A stretch of DNA of 64,000 nucleotides from positions 8,860,327 through 8,924,326 of the forward strand of contig LR746272.1 of NCBI GenBank assembly GCA_902729315.2, given 5' to 3'. Both the position numbers and the translations under genes were made by a program. Below, one piece after another: positions 1 through 14,360 of the stretch (positions are counted from its first letter, which is position 1; every line of letters begins with the position of its first letter). The notes under the pieces were generated by a model, which searched no databases, was not told the origin of the DNA, and was given only the letters and a program-made list of their open reading frames with translations. Origin of the DNA: Spirodela intermedia. Its lineage: Eukaryota > Streptophyta > Magnoliopsida > Alismatales > Araceae.

Positions 1-21
1 TAGCAATCATGGTAGTGATAG

Positions 22-1035
22 GTCCCAAAGTGTTACAGTTGGAACTGGATTGGCAAATTAGGCGTAAAATTTGCATAGGAATAGCGCGGGGCTTGGCCTA
101 CCTTCACAAAGATTTGAGCCAAAGGTTCTTAAAAAGGTTCTTAATAACGAATGAAAACAAAACATCAAAATAATGAATATCTGAGACATCAAAACAACGA
201 ATGTTCTTCTCGACAAGGATCTTAATTCAAAGATATGAGTCTTCGGAGTGTCAAAACTCAATGAAAAGGAGAATACCCACATCAGCATTCGGATAGCAGG
301 AACCATGCAAACAAACTCTCTTTCTGAAATATTGGATTTTAGTTATGTTAGAATTTGCTGATTTTCCTTGAAGTTCGTGATACATTTCTAACCTGTAGGC
401 ACCTGTGTCTCATCAGGTTGTTTTTTTTAAAAAGTCATATTAATCATACAGTAAAATCATACGTACCCCTCGATTAATCTAATAGGAAAAACACCTATTT
501 TAGTTTTGCACCATTGTCTCTTGTGCTGACGAGTGTTTTGCATATTTTCCTCAAGGGGCTATTTGGCTACTGAATATGCCACGAGGGGTTGGTTGCTTGA
601 CGGGCAAGGCAGACGTTTACAGCTTTGGCATGGTCGCGTTGGATATTGTGAATGGAAAGATTAACGCCAACAGCCGGCCTAAACAGGACTTCCTCTACCT
701 TCTGGATTGGGTATGCAACCTTCGGGCAGTTTCGATGTACAACTCTGACTGTTCAAAGAAATTCAGGCTTAAGACAAAAATCAACTGATGATAGCAGCTT
801 GAGAACGGAGCGTAGTATCCCACCGAACAGCGATATACGTTATATCTGTGTCATCATATTCATGTATACATTTCGTGCTAATCGTTCTTTTATGTGGTAG
901 GCCTATGTGGTGCAGGAGAATGGTGCTCTCCTCGAGCTGGTAGACCATTGTGGTCAGCAACCCTTCCCCGTCTTTTCGGCCTGCCATGTCCATAGTGGTC
1001 AGCATGCTCGTGGGGCGCACACCCATTCGAGAGGT
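22..1035 (+). pseudogene. decayed kinase 3' end of an LRR-VIII-2 receptor kinase (unit 0)
   Basis: Three remnants match kinase exons of the intact paralogues downstream. Bases 22-306 match exon 22 (the segment carrying the HRD and DFG motifs): the start is well kept, but there is extra sequence of roughly 50 bp in the catalytic-loop region and the donor after the conserved ACCAT is GC instead of GT. Bases 556-710 match exon 23 but are 155 nt long instead of 151, a frameshift near the start. Bases 901-1035 match the last exon but have lost a central block and run into GA repeats, so no C-terminal tail remains. Any 5' part lies outside the window. It cannot encode a working kinase. Confidence 0.85.
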
Positions 1036-1745
<710 letters not shown>

Positions 1746-2604
1746 GTGTGCTAGCTGACACTACCAACCAAAACATGCAAATCGACCGACTGACATGGAG
1801 TTTGCGCTTCCTCACTGAGTATTATTTTTTACGTCTGTTGGTTTTGACAAGCTAGCTATTTTGGAGGCTTGGTCATTAAATGAGTTCCTGATTTGTTAAC
1901 ATTACGCCGTCCCACTAGGTCCCAAGTCGTGAATGAGCCGACGTGAAGGCCGCGACGTGGTCAAAGGTGACATCTCATCTTCATGGTACATAATGTGGGG
2001 CCCCGAAAGTTGACAACGATCGAAGGTCTATGTTTTTAATCCATTTAAACTAGTTATAATGGTTTGATTGAATTGCTTTTCCCTTGTAACCTCATATTAT
2101 TGACTATTAAAAAGCAAGAAGTCAATCGATAGTTCCCCCCAATGGGCGTAGAAGAAGGGGCCCGAGGGCCTGACCGGAGGCTTGCCCAAGCTTTCACAAC
2201 GTTTGACGGAAGATGCCAGGGGGGATGTGGCGCCATTGAAGGGATCCATCATCCTCGTCAACATCTGTACCAACATCCACCTCCCATCCACCTCACGTTG
2301 ACTCCCCCCTCCCCCCCCATCCACCTCGCCTAGTGCCGTTGAACGAAGACAATGTCTTGGTTCAACGCGAAGTCGTAGAACTTTTGGTCTTCATATTTGT
2401 TCGCCGGCGTGCCCCTGAACCAAGATTAGTTCAGTCTGTGTGCTCGGTCAAGTAAGAGCGCCGGATGGTGTAGACTACATCTCTGGCCATCCCTCCCTCC
2501 GACCCGTGCGAGTAGATCCCTGGGGTTGCTAGTTTTCTTCGTTGCTCCTCCCCAACCCCTCTGTTCTTCGACCAGAAGGCAACGCGAAGAGGACGAGGCG
2601 CAAG
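1746..2604. other. 5' flank of gene 1, a block shared with the flank of gene 2
   Basis: No convincing gene. Roughly 1830-2330 resembles 19855-20410 upstream of gene 2 (shared short blocks such as TTGGTCATTAAATGAG and ATAATGGTTTGATT). The last 180 bases resemble the regions directly upstream of exon 1 in gene 3 (near 32030-32180) and the orphan exon 1 (near 52100-52275), so this is a duplicated promoter and 5' UTR region. The TATAAA seen upstream of gene 3 is not present at the matching place here (GTAGAC instead). Confidence 0.6.
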
Positions 2605-3097
2605 ATGAGAGTAGCTCCTCCGGCGGCGCTCGGGGCGCCGGCGCTCTCCCGAGCTCTGTTCCTCTTCCTCTTGGCGGCGACTCTCAACTGCTGTCTCCAG
2701 AGTTGGGTAGTCCACGCGCAGACTCACCCAGACGAAGGTGACTTATGCAGACGACCACCTTCCTCCACTCTGCTTCTCCTCACAATGGGATCGCCAGGAG
2801 CTGCTCTCTCTCTCTCTCTCTGCTCTCCACTTATCTCGTGTTCTCAATCCAAGGGGTAGCGACCATCGGTCAACGTTTTCCGTCTAAATGGACAAAAAAT
2901 TTCCTCTCTCGGTCAGCATCCAGAAAGAAATTTCCGTCAGGAAACAGAAAATTTTCATAACTATTTTGATACAGAACTCGACCTGATTCCATAGAGAGAG
3001 ATAATCTGCAATAATGCCGATATAATGATTTTATTTATTTACTTTACATACAAATGTACAAGATTATTGCCGATATTTATTCATTTTCTCTAACAGG

Positions 3098-3156
<59 letters not shown>

Positions 3157-6100
3157 TATATATATACATAATTCCCTTGTTTCTCGAGTACTAACATCCC
3201 CGGTGGGGCATCGCGCGGGAACAGTCGCGGCGCTCAAGCAGATCGCTTCAAAGCTGAAGATTCCGGCGACGCTGTGGAACTTCAACGTAGATCCCTGCAC
3301 CCAATGGACGAAGCAAATCGAAAGCGTCTACGTCCACAACGTCACATGCCAGGAATTCAACACGACCACCACAAACGTGACCACGAACGAGACCACGAAC
3401 ACCATCTTCTGGCGTGTCACCGGCATGTATGGGGCTGCCTCTGTCTTCTGTCGGATTACAGTCCCATTATCTCGCATATTTTGTGCCCGACCTGTGGCTG
3501 ATCGTTCTTGTCCTTTCAAAATTGTCAACAGCGAAATAAAGGCGGCTGATCTCGCCGGAGTTCTTCCAGAGGAGTTGGGAAAGCTCACTTACCTATCCTG
3601 GATGTATGTCCGCGGCTCTGAGTACTAGCGTTTCTCGATTCTTTATTTTGAAGTTTGACGGTGCTCAATTTTCTTATCCTCTGAATCTGCCGAACTGAGC
3701 AGTGATCTCTCTCGTAACTACATCAACGGCTCCATGCCTGCTGCTAATTGGACTTCCGCTCCTCTGAAAAACTTGTAAATCACACTATTCCGATCCTTAC
3801 ACCCTCATCAACGCAAATTCGTTTTCTATATTCTGTGGTCCAGGGGTTACTATAGATGGTAGTGGATCTAACAAAGAGCTCTGCTGTGTACCACTGCAGA
3901 AACCTTCTGGCGAACCGTATCTCAGGTCCGATTCCTGAGGAGATAGGCAGCATTTCAACGCTTGAAACACTGTAATCCCTCTATATCCTGTTCTTAAAAG
4001 ACACTTTATGAACAACCGGCATTATATATTGGTAATAATTGTTGATCGGCGTGTTTTATACCCCATTGAAGTTTCATTGAGAGCAACATGATGCAAGGGC
4101 CTCTTCCTCGTAGCCTCGGAAACTTAACCAACTTACGAAGACTGTAAGCCTCTAGTCTATGGTATATTTTTCTCTATTAATTATAGTATCGTTCTTTTAT
4201 GTAAATCAAAAAGAGAAGAGAAGAAACTCTAGGTAGAATGATCGTCACTTATATGACTAGTAAAAGAAAATAACTGACAGAGCATCACGTCATTTCAGCC
4301 TTCTTTCTTGCAACAACTTTTCCGGTGAACTTCCCGACACAATGAGTAACCTGAAGAATTTGAGAGAGGTGTACGGTTCCTGCTCTTATATTTGTTGGAC
4401 TCTTTCATGAGATTAAAGATCTCCTTCGTATTAATAATTGGTCCCGGATGATTTTTTCAGTAAGCTAGATGCGACCGAGATATCTGGGAAGATACCAAGC
4501 TTCATTGGGAGCTGGACGAACCTAGACAGACTGTAAGCTCGGCTGTCTTTCTTTATCTTTTCCGGTGCAGTTTATCATTTGAAAAGGATGTCTTTACGAC
4601 ATAGTATTCTCATGGGCAATTATACCTTTTATAATGTTGCAGTGACATGCAAGGAACATTTATGGAGGGTCCCTTTCCGCAAGAGTTCTCATCATTGCAG
4701 AAGTTAACGCAGTTGTACGTGTGGCTTTACCCTTTTCCCGTACTCAGGGTTGTTGTCTGTGTTAGTTCACTGTAATAATAATAGCCATGTTGGCTTTCCT
4801 TTTGTAGGAGAGTTTCTGACCTGAAAAACACGGGCGGCAGCTTCCCTTCCCTTGAGAAAATGCACAATATGCAACACTTGTAAGACTCCGAATGGCATTT
4901 CTCCACCCGCATGAATATATTTTTGGCAAATTGTTGACAGGTTATTCTGCGTGAACACTACAGGGTTCTGCGAAATTGCTCGATATCTGGCACCATCCCG
5001 GACTACATTGGACAATTTACTAAACTGCAATTCTTGTAAAGTTCCTTCAATTCTAAATATCTGCATAACAGATTTTTGAAATATTTTAGGCTGAAAACAT
5101 GTTTCTATGATGCCTTGAACATGCGGTGACATTCTGCATCTTTTCATTCGTTTAGAAGATTTGCATGTGATAGGCACTGCCACAGATACCTGTGGAATAC
5201 CTCCTATGTTGTAGAATTTTTTTTTTATTACCCATCCATGAGCATGTATTTGAGTATAAGCTTCTTTTTTCTTTTTTTCCAAAGAACGTTTAGGGATTGA
5301 GCTTCGTTCAGATATTTGATTCAGTTAACCTTTTCTGATGATACCGTGTACAAGGCCATTGATGTCTCCAGCGATCGCCCGTTGAAATAATATTTATGAG
5401 CATTCATACAAAAGTTCTTATTTTTCTCTTCTTCACCCCAAATTTTTTCAAAAAAACTTTAGTCGAGAACTCTAGCCATATCATATACCTGCAAAGAAGT
5501 CAGAGGTACTAATTATCAGAGATATAGAAAATGCTTCAGCTCTGCACTAAGTTATCGTGTGCAATCTACTTTAATAAGCGAGGATGTAATTGTGACGTGT
5601 AGTGGTACCAACCTTGGCCAGGATTTTATGGTATATACTTTTTCGAACAATGCTTAGGAGGTTGGAAATTTTTGTAACCTTAATATTGAAACCCATTCTC
5701 GGAAAATGGATGAATTTTTGGTCGAAATTCCTGTCTTTTGGACGTAAAACTAGAAAACTGTTGACGTCAAGTTTACCCCCACACTTGTTTCTGCATCAGT
5801 GATTTTCATCTAGCCATTTTTCTCGCACTCATAATTGTTAGACTATAGACAATATGGACTGCTCATATTTGTCTTGAAAAGAAGACTTGTAACTTGGAAA
5901 TCATATTGGCTGTCATAGGTAGAAGAATTATTTTATTTCCGAATTTTCATTATTTCTTATTGACTTCTGATGCAGAGATCTGAGTTTTAATAATTTGACG
6001 GGCGAAATACCAGAAAACTTTGCGAGACTCGATTCCTTAAATACTATGTAAGTTACTGTGGGTTCGATTTACTTGATTCAACTTAAAAGGCCAGTAGGAA

Positions 6101-9100
6101 AATCCGAAAAGTCATAGCTTTTGCTCTTTAAGCAATATTTCGAGCGATAATTTGATTGTATTTCACATGTGGTGCTAATTTTTCGTAATCAGGTATCTTA
6201 CAAGCAACAAAATTACTGGATCAATACCTGATTGGGTTAAGAGACCCCAACAATATATGTATGTTGTCTACTTTTTTTTTTTGGCGTTTTATATCCTAAC
6301 AAATTGTTGGTTTCGTATGAATCAACATCATACTAGAATGTTTAAAATTTCAGGGATATCTCTTACAATACATTCACCGATCTTTCATCTGCACCACCTA
6401 ACTGTGAGCAAGAATCACGGTAAGCAGACTTTTTGTCGGTTGGACCTATGGAATTGAATTCTTGTTTCTGGAACTAAACAAGGCTTACCTGACTCGCAGG
6501 AACTATGTTGCCAGCTTTTCGTCAACAACAAGTGACTCGTAGGTTTCTAGCATTCTTACAGTGTATATTCTGGGTAGATCTAGTGTCTAAATCATTCACT
6601 CTCTTCGTTTGACCTTTGTAGGATACCGTCATGTTTTAGAAAGGATCTCCCCTGTGATGGCACAGCTAAAAGTGGGTATAAAATCTCCTTTCTACGGGAC
6701 AGCTTCTGCACCTTTTCAATTTGATTTTTTCTTTTGGGGGATTTGAAGAAAACATCCTTTGACAATGGCATTATCTTGATTAGTTATATATTTGTCTTTG
6801 GAATTTCTGCAGACTATAACCTTTTCATAAATTGTGGAGGTGAAAGTGTGACTGTTGGTGGCAATGAATATGAACGTGACTTATCATTTGAAGGCATATC
6901 CAAATATTACATTTCCAGTAGTGGAAAATGGGCTTATAGTAGTACAGGAAACTTTATTGGGGGAGCCCAGCAACGATTTTTAGCAGAAAATGGGTCAACA
7001 TTGACAATGTCCAACGCACAATTGTACACTTCTGCTCGTTTGAATGCTCTCTCTCTCAAATACTACGGTCTATGCTTGCAGTCTGGAAATTATACAGTCA
7101 CACTGCACTTTGCTGAAATAGTTTTTACTCCTGTCCCAATATATGGCAGTCTTGGAAGGCGTGTGTTTGATGTATCAATCCAGGTGATTTGGATTCTTTG
7201 TACTTCAAATCTTGATGTATAGATATAGCTTAGTACTGGTGTTTTCTTACAGACCTCCGTGATACCCTTTTCATTTCTTCACGACTTTTCATTCCTTATT
7301 ATTTTTTCCCACTATCATTCTCTTGAGTGGGTTGATATCATATGAACTGATTCTTATCTAAACTTCGTTCAAACATGGGGTTGATATCACAGGATACATT
7401 ATATTATTTCTTGCAAACGAGAAATCATTTTTTCTAACACGTTTGAAATATATTTGTTGGCATTCAGTTATTCCCTTTTTTTATTTTTGTTGGTGTTTGT
7501 ATGTTAGTAGTTGTGCACTGTAGTATCGTTGTTGTCTCTCTCTCTCCCTCTCTCTCTCTCTCTCCCCCCCCCTTTCCCTCTCTCTGTTCCTAGTTGTAAA
7601 TTGGGCCTGGGCTCACCATTGTAGGCTTTTTTTTCCTATTTACTTTACCAATTTCTGTGTTGCTCCAGTTGATGAAACTCTCTTCATTGGAATAGGAAAA
7701 AAAGGTGTTAACAGACTTCAACATCGTAGAAGCAGCCAATGGGATTGGTAAAGCAGTTATCAGGAATTTTACTGCGCTTGTAGAGGGCAGCACGTTGGAG
7801 ATCCATTTCATGTGGTCTGGCAAAGGGACGAATTCCATTCCATATAGAAGTGTCTACGGGCCTCTTATATCAGCAATTTCAGTAACACCGAGTACGTACA
7901 GGAAGATGTGATCTGCTTTCCTATTATTATCTGATTGGTTGATTCTAATTTGTTTTTGCGGTTGAAGATTTCACACCTCGTGTGTTCAAGGACAAAAAGT
8001 TTCCAGTTGGCGCTATCATTGGAATTGCTGGTGCGTCAACTTTGTTAGTGATGATGGTGATTTTGGGTATAATATGGTTTTACCTGAGAAGGAAAGCCAT
8101 TGAGAATGATGGTGAGGTGCCACTTGAATTTACCTATTAATATGTGTTGTACACAAATTCTTATGAATTTATTGGGTGGCATCTGCACGTAGCTTACCTT
8201 GACTGTTACTTTGCATGTGTTGTACTTAGAAGAAAGGAATTTGAAGTACCCTTCCTTGCATGTCGTATCGATTTTTCTATGAATATAAACAATATTGGAG
8301 TCCTCAGATTTGGTGAGAGCACAGCTAAATCTGATCTTGCATATTCTTTGCTCCCGCTGCGTATGTCTTCTATCTAGAGAAGTTGAAAATAAAGTAGCTT
8401 TAGTTTAGTTCCTTCAGTTTTCTTTTTCCTCTTTGCAACTTTTACGGTTGTCAAGGGTACTTGACGAGAAAACAAAGAGCTTGGTGTTGAGTTTCGGGTT
8501 CTTGGAATTGTATTTCAATAATGAGTTGAGGTGATATCATGAAATGGTGTCATGACGTCCTTCGCAATGAACCATGCTTGCTAACTCTCATGCACATTAG
8601 TTACATAGATGAAACTTCCTGCATGCTGTAAAATTGAATCATTAGCGGAAAGATCTGGACCATGTTTGAGCCAGACCTCACCCCAAACAGATTGGTGTTA
8701 GCAGCACTCTTCCCCTATTGCCTCCTTTATGTACAGTCCTAGTTTTGGCATAAAGTGTAAACTACTTGTCTTTCTTTTGTTAGCTGACCCACCTGATGTT
8801 TATGCCTTGAGCGATGGGACAAAGGGGTAGTCATCAGATGGTCTGCACTGGTGGGAGCGCGGAATATTTGTTCTGAAGATTACTTCAGTAGCGAAAATAT
8901 AAGTAGGCATGTTTGGAGGATACTTGATCAAGCTAAAGAGAACATCGGCATAGACTTGGGACAATCTATTTATTTTTTAAGTGTTACCTACGGTCTACAT
9001 TCTGAGCTTTATTGGACATTTTCTATAATTCCAAATAGTGTCATCTAGTATTGATTTTTTTTTATGATACTGACAGCTTGTATTGCCTTTTTCTTAAACT

Positions 9101-11017
9101 TTGAGCAGAACTCAAAGGTTTGGAGTTGCACACAAGCCGTTTTAGTTTGAAGCAAATTAAAGCTGCCACTAGGAACTTCGACCCTGAAAACAAGATTGGT
9201 GAAGGTGGATTTGGTCCTGTTTACCAGGTCAACACATAGTCATGGTTTATTCGGTTCTGATTTAGTCCTAAAGCCCTCGTGTAATTTTTAGGACCTAATA
9301 TTAATGCACGCATGTTGAAAACTTTCAGGGAGTTCTTCCGGATGGCTCTATGATCGCGGTGAAGCAGCTTTCATCCAAATCAAAGCAAGGAAACCGGGAA
9401 TTTGTGAATGAGATAGGCATGATATCAGCCCTAGAGCACCCAAACCTCGTAAGACTTTTTGGGTGCTGCATTCAAGGGAATCAGTTGATGCTGATATACG
9501 AATACATGGAAAATAACAGTCTTGCCCGAGCTCTATTTGGTAACCATATTACGGTTTTGCGTTCCTTGTACTTTGTGCCCCCGCTACTTTCTGGATTTTC
9601 TTGGTTATATTCATTGTGTGCGGTTGCTGGCAATGTGGCCTGAGTAACAATCACGGTGTTGACAGGTCCCGAACGGTTAAAGTTGAAACTGGATTGGCAA
9701 ACGAGGCGTAAAATTTGCATAGGAATAGCGAGGGGCTTGGCCTACCTTCACGAAGAGTCGAGGCTAAAGGTAGTTCATAGAGACATCAAAACGACGAATG
9801 TCCTTCTTGATAAGGATCTGAACGCGAAGATATCGGACTTCGGACTGGCGAAACTCGACCAAGAGGAAAACACCCATATCAGCACCCGGATAGCAGGGAC
9901 CATGTAAGCGAACTCTATTTCCGAGTTAATGGATTTTTATGTCTGCTATTAATTCGAGTTGTAACCATTCATTCGTCTTGTTAACTATTGACACTCGCTC
10001 TTTATCAGACTGGTAATATAGTTTCGATGATATTAACCATTTCTTTGTGGTTGGAATCAATGCGCAGTTTTCATTATAGTAATTTTGGTCATTTTGTCAA
10101 GTTAGTTTCAAGAATGTCTCACTTAATGTAGTTTATTTATATCTTATTTTCGTTCCACTTGATCCTGCTTCAAAAGCTATCTGTTGATCAAGGATGTGTT
10201 AAGGGTACCACCTCCAACACATCCTTCAGTTTTTCCATCTACATAGACTATCGTATCTCAGCAATTGGGTTTTGTCATATGAATGAATGTCCTTGAAGTG
10301 GAGAAGGTCTAATTGCTGGTTTATTTAAATATGGTCAATAGGAAAAAGTCCAGTTTGGTTTGGTGGTGCTGTCTCTCTTATGCTGACGAGAATTTTCCTT
10401 GTTTCCCTCCAGGGGCTACATGGCTCCTGAATATGCCATGAGGGGTTACCTGACGGACAAAGCAGATGTTTACAGCTTTGGTGTGGTCACATTAGAGATT
10501 GTGAGTGGAAAGAGTAACGCCAACTGTCGCGTCGAAGATGACTTCATCTACCTTCTCGATTGGGTATGCTACCTTCGGCATTTTGGATATACAACTCAGG
10601 CTCAAGATTTCTTCGTAATGGGTTTTGCATTTTTCTCAGGCCAATATCCTGCAGGAGAAGGGTGCCCTCCTCGAGCTGGTGGACCCCGCCCTGGGCACCA
10701 ACTTCTCCATTGAGGAAGCACAGCAGATGCTGAACCTAGGCCTCCTGTGCACCAACTCTACCCCGGCCCTTCGGCCTGCCATGTCCGCTGTGGTCGCGAT
10801 GCTCAAGGACCACACGCCCATTCAAGTCCCGATCATGAAGATCTCCCGGACGGAGAGCGCGGAGGTGATATTCAGGTCATCCGATCATAGCAAGGCCGTG
10901 TCCATGGACGGGCCGTGGGCAGATTCAACGTTGTCTATGCAGAGCAGCAACAGAGGAGACGACCACTTCCACTCCACCGCAACCCGGCTCCTCGGTGACT
11001 ACACGGATTCTCAGTGA
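2605..11017 (+). CDS. LRR-malectin receptor-like kinase, subfamily LRR-VIII-2 (gene 1, intact)
   Basis: Predicted plasma-membrane receptor kinase of 1027 aa from 24 exons. Exons: 2605-2737, 3225-3426, 3532-3603, 3703-3774, 3900-3971, 4072-4143, 4299-4370, 4461-4532, 4643-4714, 4808-4879, 4964-5035, 5976-6047, 6193-6258, 6354-6419, 6500-6538, 6622-6671, 6813-7183, 7696-7891, 7968-8111, 9109-9227, 9329-9539, 9666-9903, 10413-10563, 10640-11017. Phases are consistent throughout. Order: signal peptide (1 to about 40); LRR N-cap with DPC and an Asn/Thr-rich loop (about 45-111); twelve LRR units; malectin region (about 426-614); membrane helix (about 632-655); kinase with P-loop GEGGFG 693-698, Lys714, alpha-C Glu730, HRD 810-812 (RD type) and DFG 830-832; Ser-rich tail. 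Architecture and single-LRR exons match the Arabidopsis At1g53430/LIK1/RFK1 relatives. The ligand cannot be told from sequence. The start was chosen because it aligns with the paralogues and precedes a good signal peptide. Confidence 0.93.
3101..3152. repeat. (TC)n microsatellite in intron 1 of gene 1
   Basis: Pure TC run of about 52 bp followed by a short AT run (3153-3169). Comparable CT-rich stretches lie in intron 1 of genes 3 and 4, near 32690 and 43110, so the tract is ancestral to the array but varies in length. Confidence 0.95.
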
Positions 11018-12099
11018 AATCTCCCGGGCATGGAGCGGTGTCCCTTACTGATTTTTTGATTTTCCTATAAATCTGTGTGGATAAAACTGACCGTTCTTGA
11101 GGAAGGATATTTGGTAGATTTCACCGCTAGATCAGTCAATGGCTTCCCAAGTTGCCAACGCGTTCATTTCTGGCCCAACACGACGGCTGAAAGTGGAGTG
11201 CCCAGGCCCCGTTTGCATGGAAGTGGGGCCGTGCCAGCGGTCAATATCTGACCACCGGTAACGGTGACGGACTGCTTATTTCTGTGCCGACGAACATCGG
11301 GCAAGGAAGCACGCAATAGGCAGTCATCATCTGACCCACCCCACACGCCGAGTCCTAGCTTCCCTCCGCTTGGAAAAAATGCTGGTTACGCAGCAGTCGA
11401 AAGGATGCTGTGTATGACGCCATTCATCCATCAACCTTAGTGTGACTGGTTCGGGGTTTTCCGTAATTGCTCGATTGGTGGCACAATCCCGGATTAAGTC
11501 GGGATATTGGCTAAGACTCGGAATAATTTTTCGGCTCCCCGGACCTAAATGGTTTTAATAAATGCCCGAGCAAAGGGATGATGTTTCTTAAAATGGACAC
11601 CTGAGCTCCAAATCAGTTGTTGCGATCGCTTGAACTGGCACAAACATGCTGCATCTCCTCATCGGCTTAGAACATCTAAACGAGATGGCGCTGCACATGT
11701 CAGCAGTTGCCACCCTATGCCTATTTTGTCGCAGCGGACGAAAGGGCAGAGGAGGAGGATGTCTCCGCTCCGGCGCCACCTGCCCTCGCTCAATGCTGTA
11801 CGGTGCCGTGCTACTGGTCTCCCCTTGTTGTGACCACGCCAAAAGGAAAGAGACGAAACCACCGATGAGACGCTCTGACGAATAGGGGAGATGAGACCAG
11901 TGACAAAAAGGAGGGAGGATTAGGAGACCATGGCCATAAAGAGAAGGTTTAGCTCTTCACTCTAAGCTATGACCAGTACAGGCTGAAGAGCCCTGATATT
12001 TGGGGCTCATTTCTAGAACCTCAATTCAACCCACCTGAAGATACCCAGACCAAACCATGACGTGAAACAATTTGAAAAATATTTTGCCTAAAGCGAATC
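11018..12099. other. 3' flank of gene 1, conserved spacer block (copy A)
   Basis: No intact gene. It resembles the sequence after the gene-3 stop (40337-40963) and after the last-exon scrap at 16450-16574 (to about 17880). It includes a dispersed spacer motif around 11223-11275 (core GGTCAATATCTGACCACCGG) and a fossil LRR exon (11455-11518). Minus-strand open frames of about 80 aa in this block are shared in part by the copy near 40441-40710 but are frameshifted in the copy near 17364-17603, so I do not call them genes. Confidence 0.6.
11455..11518 (+). pseudogene. fossil LRR exon (exon 11 type) in the 3' flank
   Basis: About three quarters of the bases match the start of exon 11 of the intact genes, including AATTGCTCGAT, a GGCAC block and ATCCCGGA. 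It lies more than 400 bp downstream of the gene 1 stop codon, out of any gene context. A second copy is at 17341-17404 at the equivalent place in the other flank copy, so the fossil predates duplication of the flank. Confidence 0.6.
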
Positions 12100-12415
12100 C
12101 GATGTCGAAGGGTCAACCTTCTAGCTAACGGGGACCCCAATCCAATATTAACCTCTAGTTTAGCAATAAATTGTATATTAATAGGTCAATTAACTCAATG
12201 AACCTAATGTATAGTAGCTTATTTAGCCAAGTTTATAACTCATGTCTAGTGTCCATCAATCTAATGCTACTTTCATGCCAATTATCTAAGCGAATAATAA
12301 TGAACTCATTTACCCAACTTGATGTAGTGTCTCATGACCAAATTGATTATAGACTAGTCATTTCGTAATAGTTAAACATACTGGTAGAATGATTGTCAAC
12401 CTTATGTTAGTATTG
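12100..12415. repeat. AT-rich spacer block, copy A, first part
   Basis: Collinear with about 17950-18235 (copy B). The two share phrases such as TTTAGCCAAGTTT, CATCAATCTAAT and AGTCATTTCGTA, and a shorter match is at 27780-27860 (copy C). No coding capacity is seen. The block continues at about 14590 after unrelated DNA. Confidence 0.6.
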
Positions 12416-13641
12416 TGTTACGTTGGATTCTAGGTAATAGCACGATAGTCCGTTTTAAAAAATAAGCGCTATCAAATTCACACCACAAATTTATAGTGGT
12501 TTGGTCTTTTTGACCTATATCCAGTTTTGAAGGTCACCGTCTTTAAGTTTCATGATTTCATAGCTCAAACAAATTCAATATTTTCCGAGCCCTTCTTCCA
12601 CATTACACAGCTTCAGGTGGCCCAGATAAAGAACTTTCCACTTATCTCTTCATAGATTGCAGGTCTCAAGGACATCTGATTTCTCACAATTTAAAACAAA
12701 CGAGCTGGAATGAATCTACCCGAGCTGAAGATGATTTTCCCTTTTTGTTGCACCCTCAGGTTAGAGATCATGGCTGGTGAATAAATATTCGTGCTCATCT
12801 CCTCTTCACGCAGGCTTGATCGTCTCTTTGTTGGCTCAACCAGATGGATTGATCCTACTTCCTCTTAGTTGGCGCAGTTAGGAAGCGCTGATCTATTTGT
12901 TTCAGGCTCGGGCACGGGATGAAGGCGTCGATCTATTCAATGTTTGCCTGAGAACAGGAAGGAGACGTCTATTTCTTTGTTGTTGTCTCGAGCACAGAAT
13001 GTAGGCGTTGTCCCTTGAGCACGGAATTGAGCCATCGTCGTTCTAAGCCCGAGCACGGAATAGGAAGACATGGATCTTCTCATGCTCCGATTCTCTCTTC
13101 CCTTCTTCCTATTTCGTTTTCTCCTTCGCAATAGCCTTAAGAAAAATGGTGACTATGGTTTCCAACAAACTTTGCGTCTTATAAATACTCTTGAGGTTTA
13201 TTTGGCCAACAAAGGAACGTGATTAAAATGGAGTGACAACGGATAGATCACAAATGCGTGCGGTACAAGGGATAGTTCCATTTTCCGAAATACCCTTGAG
13301 TCCGTAGGCTTCGTGGATTCGGATCCGTGCGGTGTAACGGATACATCTGTTTAACAGGTGGTTAAGAGAACCGAAGGGATGACTCACTCGGAGGTTCTCC
13401 GAGGGTCGGCTGACGGAAGTGCCGCTCCCACGCTTACAAAGCAGTATCATAGCTCAGGGAGAGCCTATGGCAAAGCGGACAACGTGTTTCGTCGACGCTG
13501 TATGTCTTTACCACTCCTCCATAGGTCCATCAGGGTCGACCCGTGGTGGGTTTGTGTTGTGTGCATAGTGGGCCTCGACTTCGCCTGATTGGGCCATCGG
13601 TCCGCTTTGCCATAGGATCTTGAATTACCTCCACTCATCTG

Positions 13642-13800
13642 GAGGAACTTCCCCGTTTGATCTGTACGCAGCGGCGGTCGGCGCATGTCAACGCCAGCAG
13701 GGGGAAGTTCCTCATTTGAACTACGCACAGCGGCGATATTTAAAGCGGCACATGTCAACACCGGCAGGGGGAAGTTCCCCATTTGAACTACTCGCAAGGG
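13642..13800. repeat. tandem repeat, period about 60-70 bp, two full copies and a partial third
   Basis: Each copy begins with GGAAGTTCC(C/T)CATTTGAACT or a close variant, and the two full copies continue with a CATGTCAAC(A/G)CC block. The copies start near 13642, 13702 and 13770. It lies within the inserted segment. Confidence 0.7.
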
Positions 13801-14109
13801 TACGTATGCTGCGGGAGTTGTGACGCGGCGGGCAGGTTAGCGGCACGGCACGGTGTGGTGCCGACAGGGTGATGCGGGCGAGTCGACGACGGGCCGCTTC
13901 GATCTCTAAACTCTTCGTCTGAAAGATTGAATTGGGTTGGAAGATTGGGGCTCCTCAGCTGCATGTTTATGGGTATTTATCTGGTTGACGTCCTTAAGCT
14001 CCAATGCTTGATCTTACCAAGTTTTCTGAATCTAAGCCTCCCTTGGCCTTTTCCTAAGAAAAAGAAAAAAAGCGAGAACCAAAACCTTTTAACATGGATA
14101 AAAAGGCCA

Positions 14110-14360
14110 GATCCAATATACTGTAAAATAGATCCATTACGCCTTGCATTTAAGGCCCATTAACAATATCCATTATGCCTTATTTAGGACCAATAATCAT
14201 ATCTATTACTTGGATTCAAGCCCAATAAACAGATATATAATTCAAGCCGAATAAACAAATTGATTACGCTTTAGCTTCAAATCCAATAATCAGATCTATT
14301 ACTCCTAAGATTCAGGTCCAATAAACAAATCTACTAAGATTGAGGCTCAATATCAGATAT
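14110..14360. repeat. degenerate tandem repeat, units of roughly 35-45 bp
   Basis: Repeated phrases of the form CCAATAA(T/A)CA followed by GAT(A/C)TATTAC and a T/C-rich link, about six times. Spacing is irregular, which suggests an old array. No coding function is seen. Confidence 0.55.

Noticed and set aside
6734-7222. Malectin-like frames (also 24875-25288, 36431-36811, 47029-47220) read as separate small genes
   Set aside because: They are exon 17 of the receptor genes, with acceptor and donor sites in the right phase.
11588-11842. Minus-strand frame partly similar to one at 40441-40710 (shared Arg-Arg-x-x-Pro-Pro-Leu-Pro and Ser-Met-Phe-Val-Pro-Val stretches)
   Set aside because: The similarity follows from the duplicated 3' flank. 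The third copy (17364-17603) is frameshifted, and no domain or splice structure is visible.
13642-14360. CRISPR-like look of the tandem repeats
   Set aside because: Units are contiguous or irregular without unique spacers, and the genome is a plant nuclear one.
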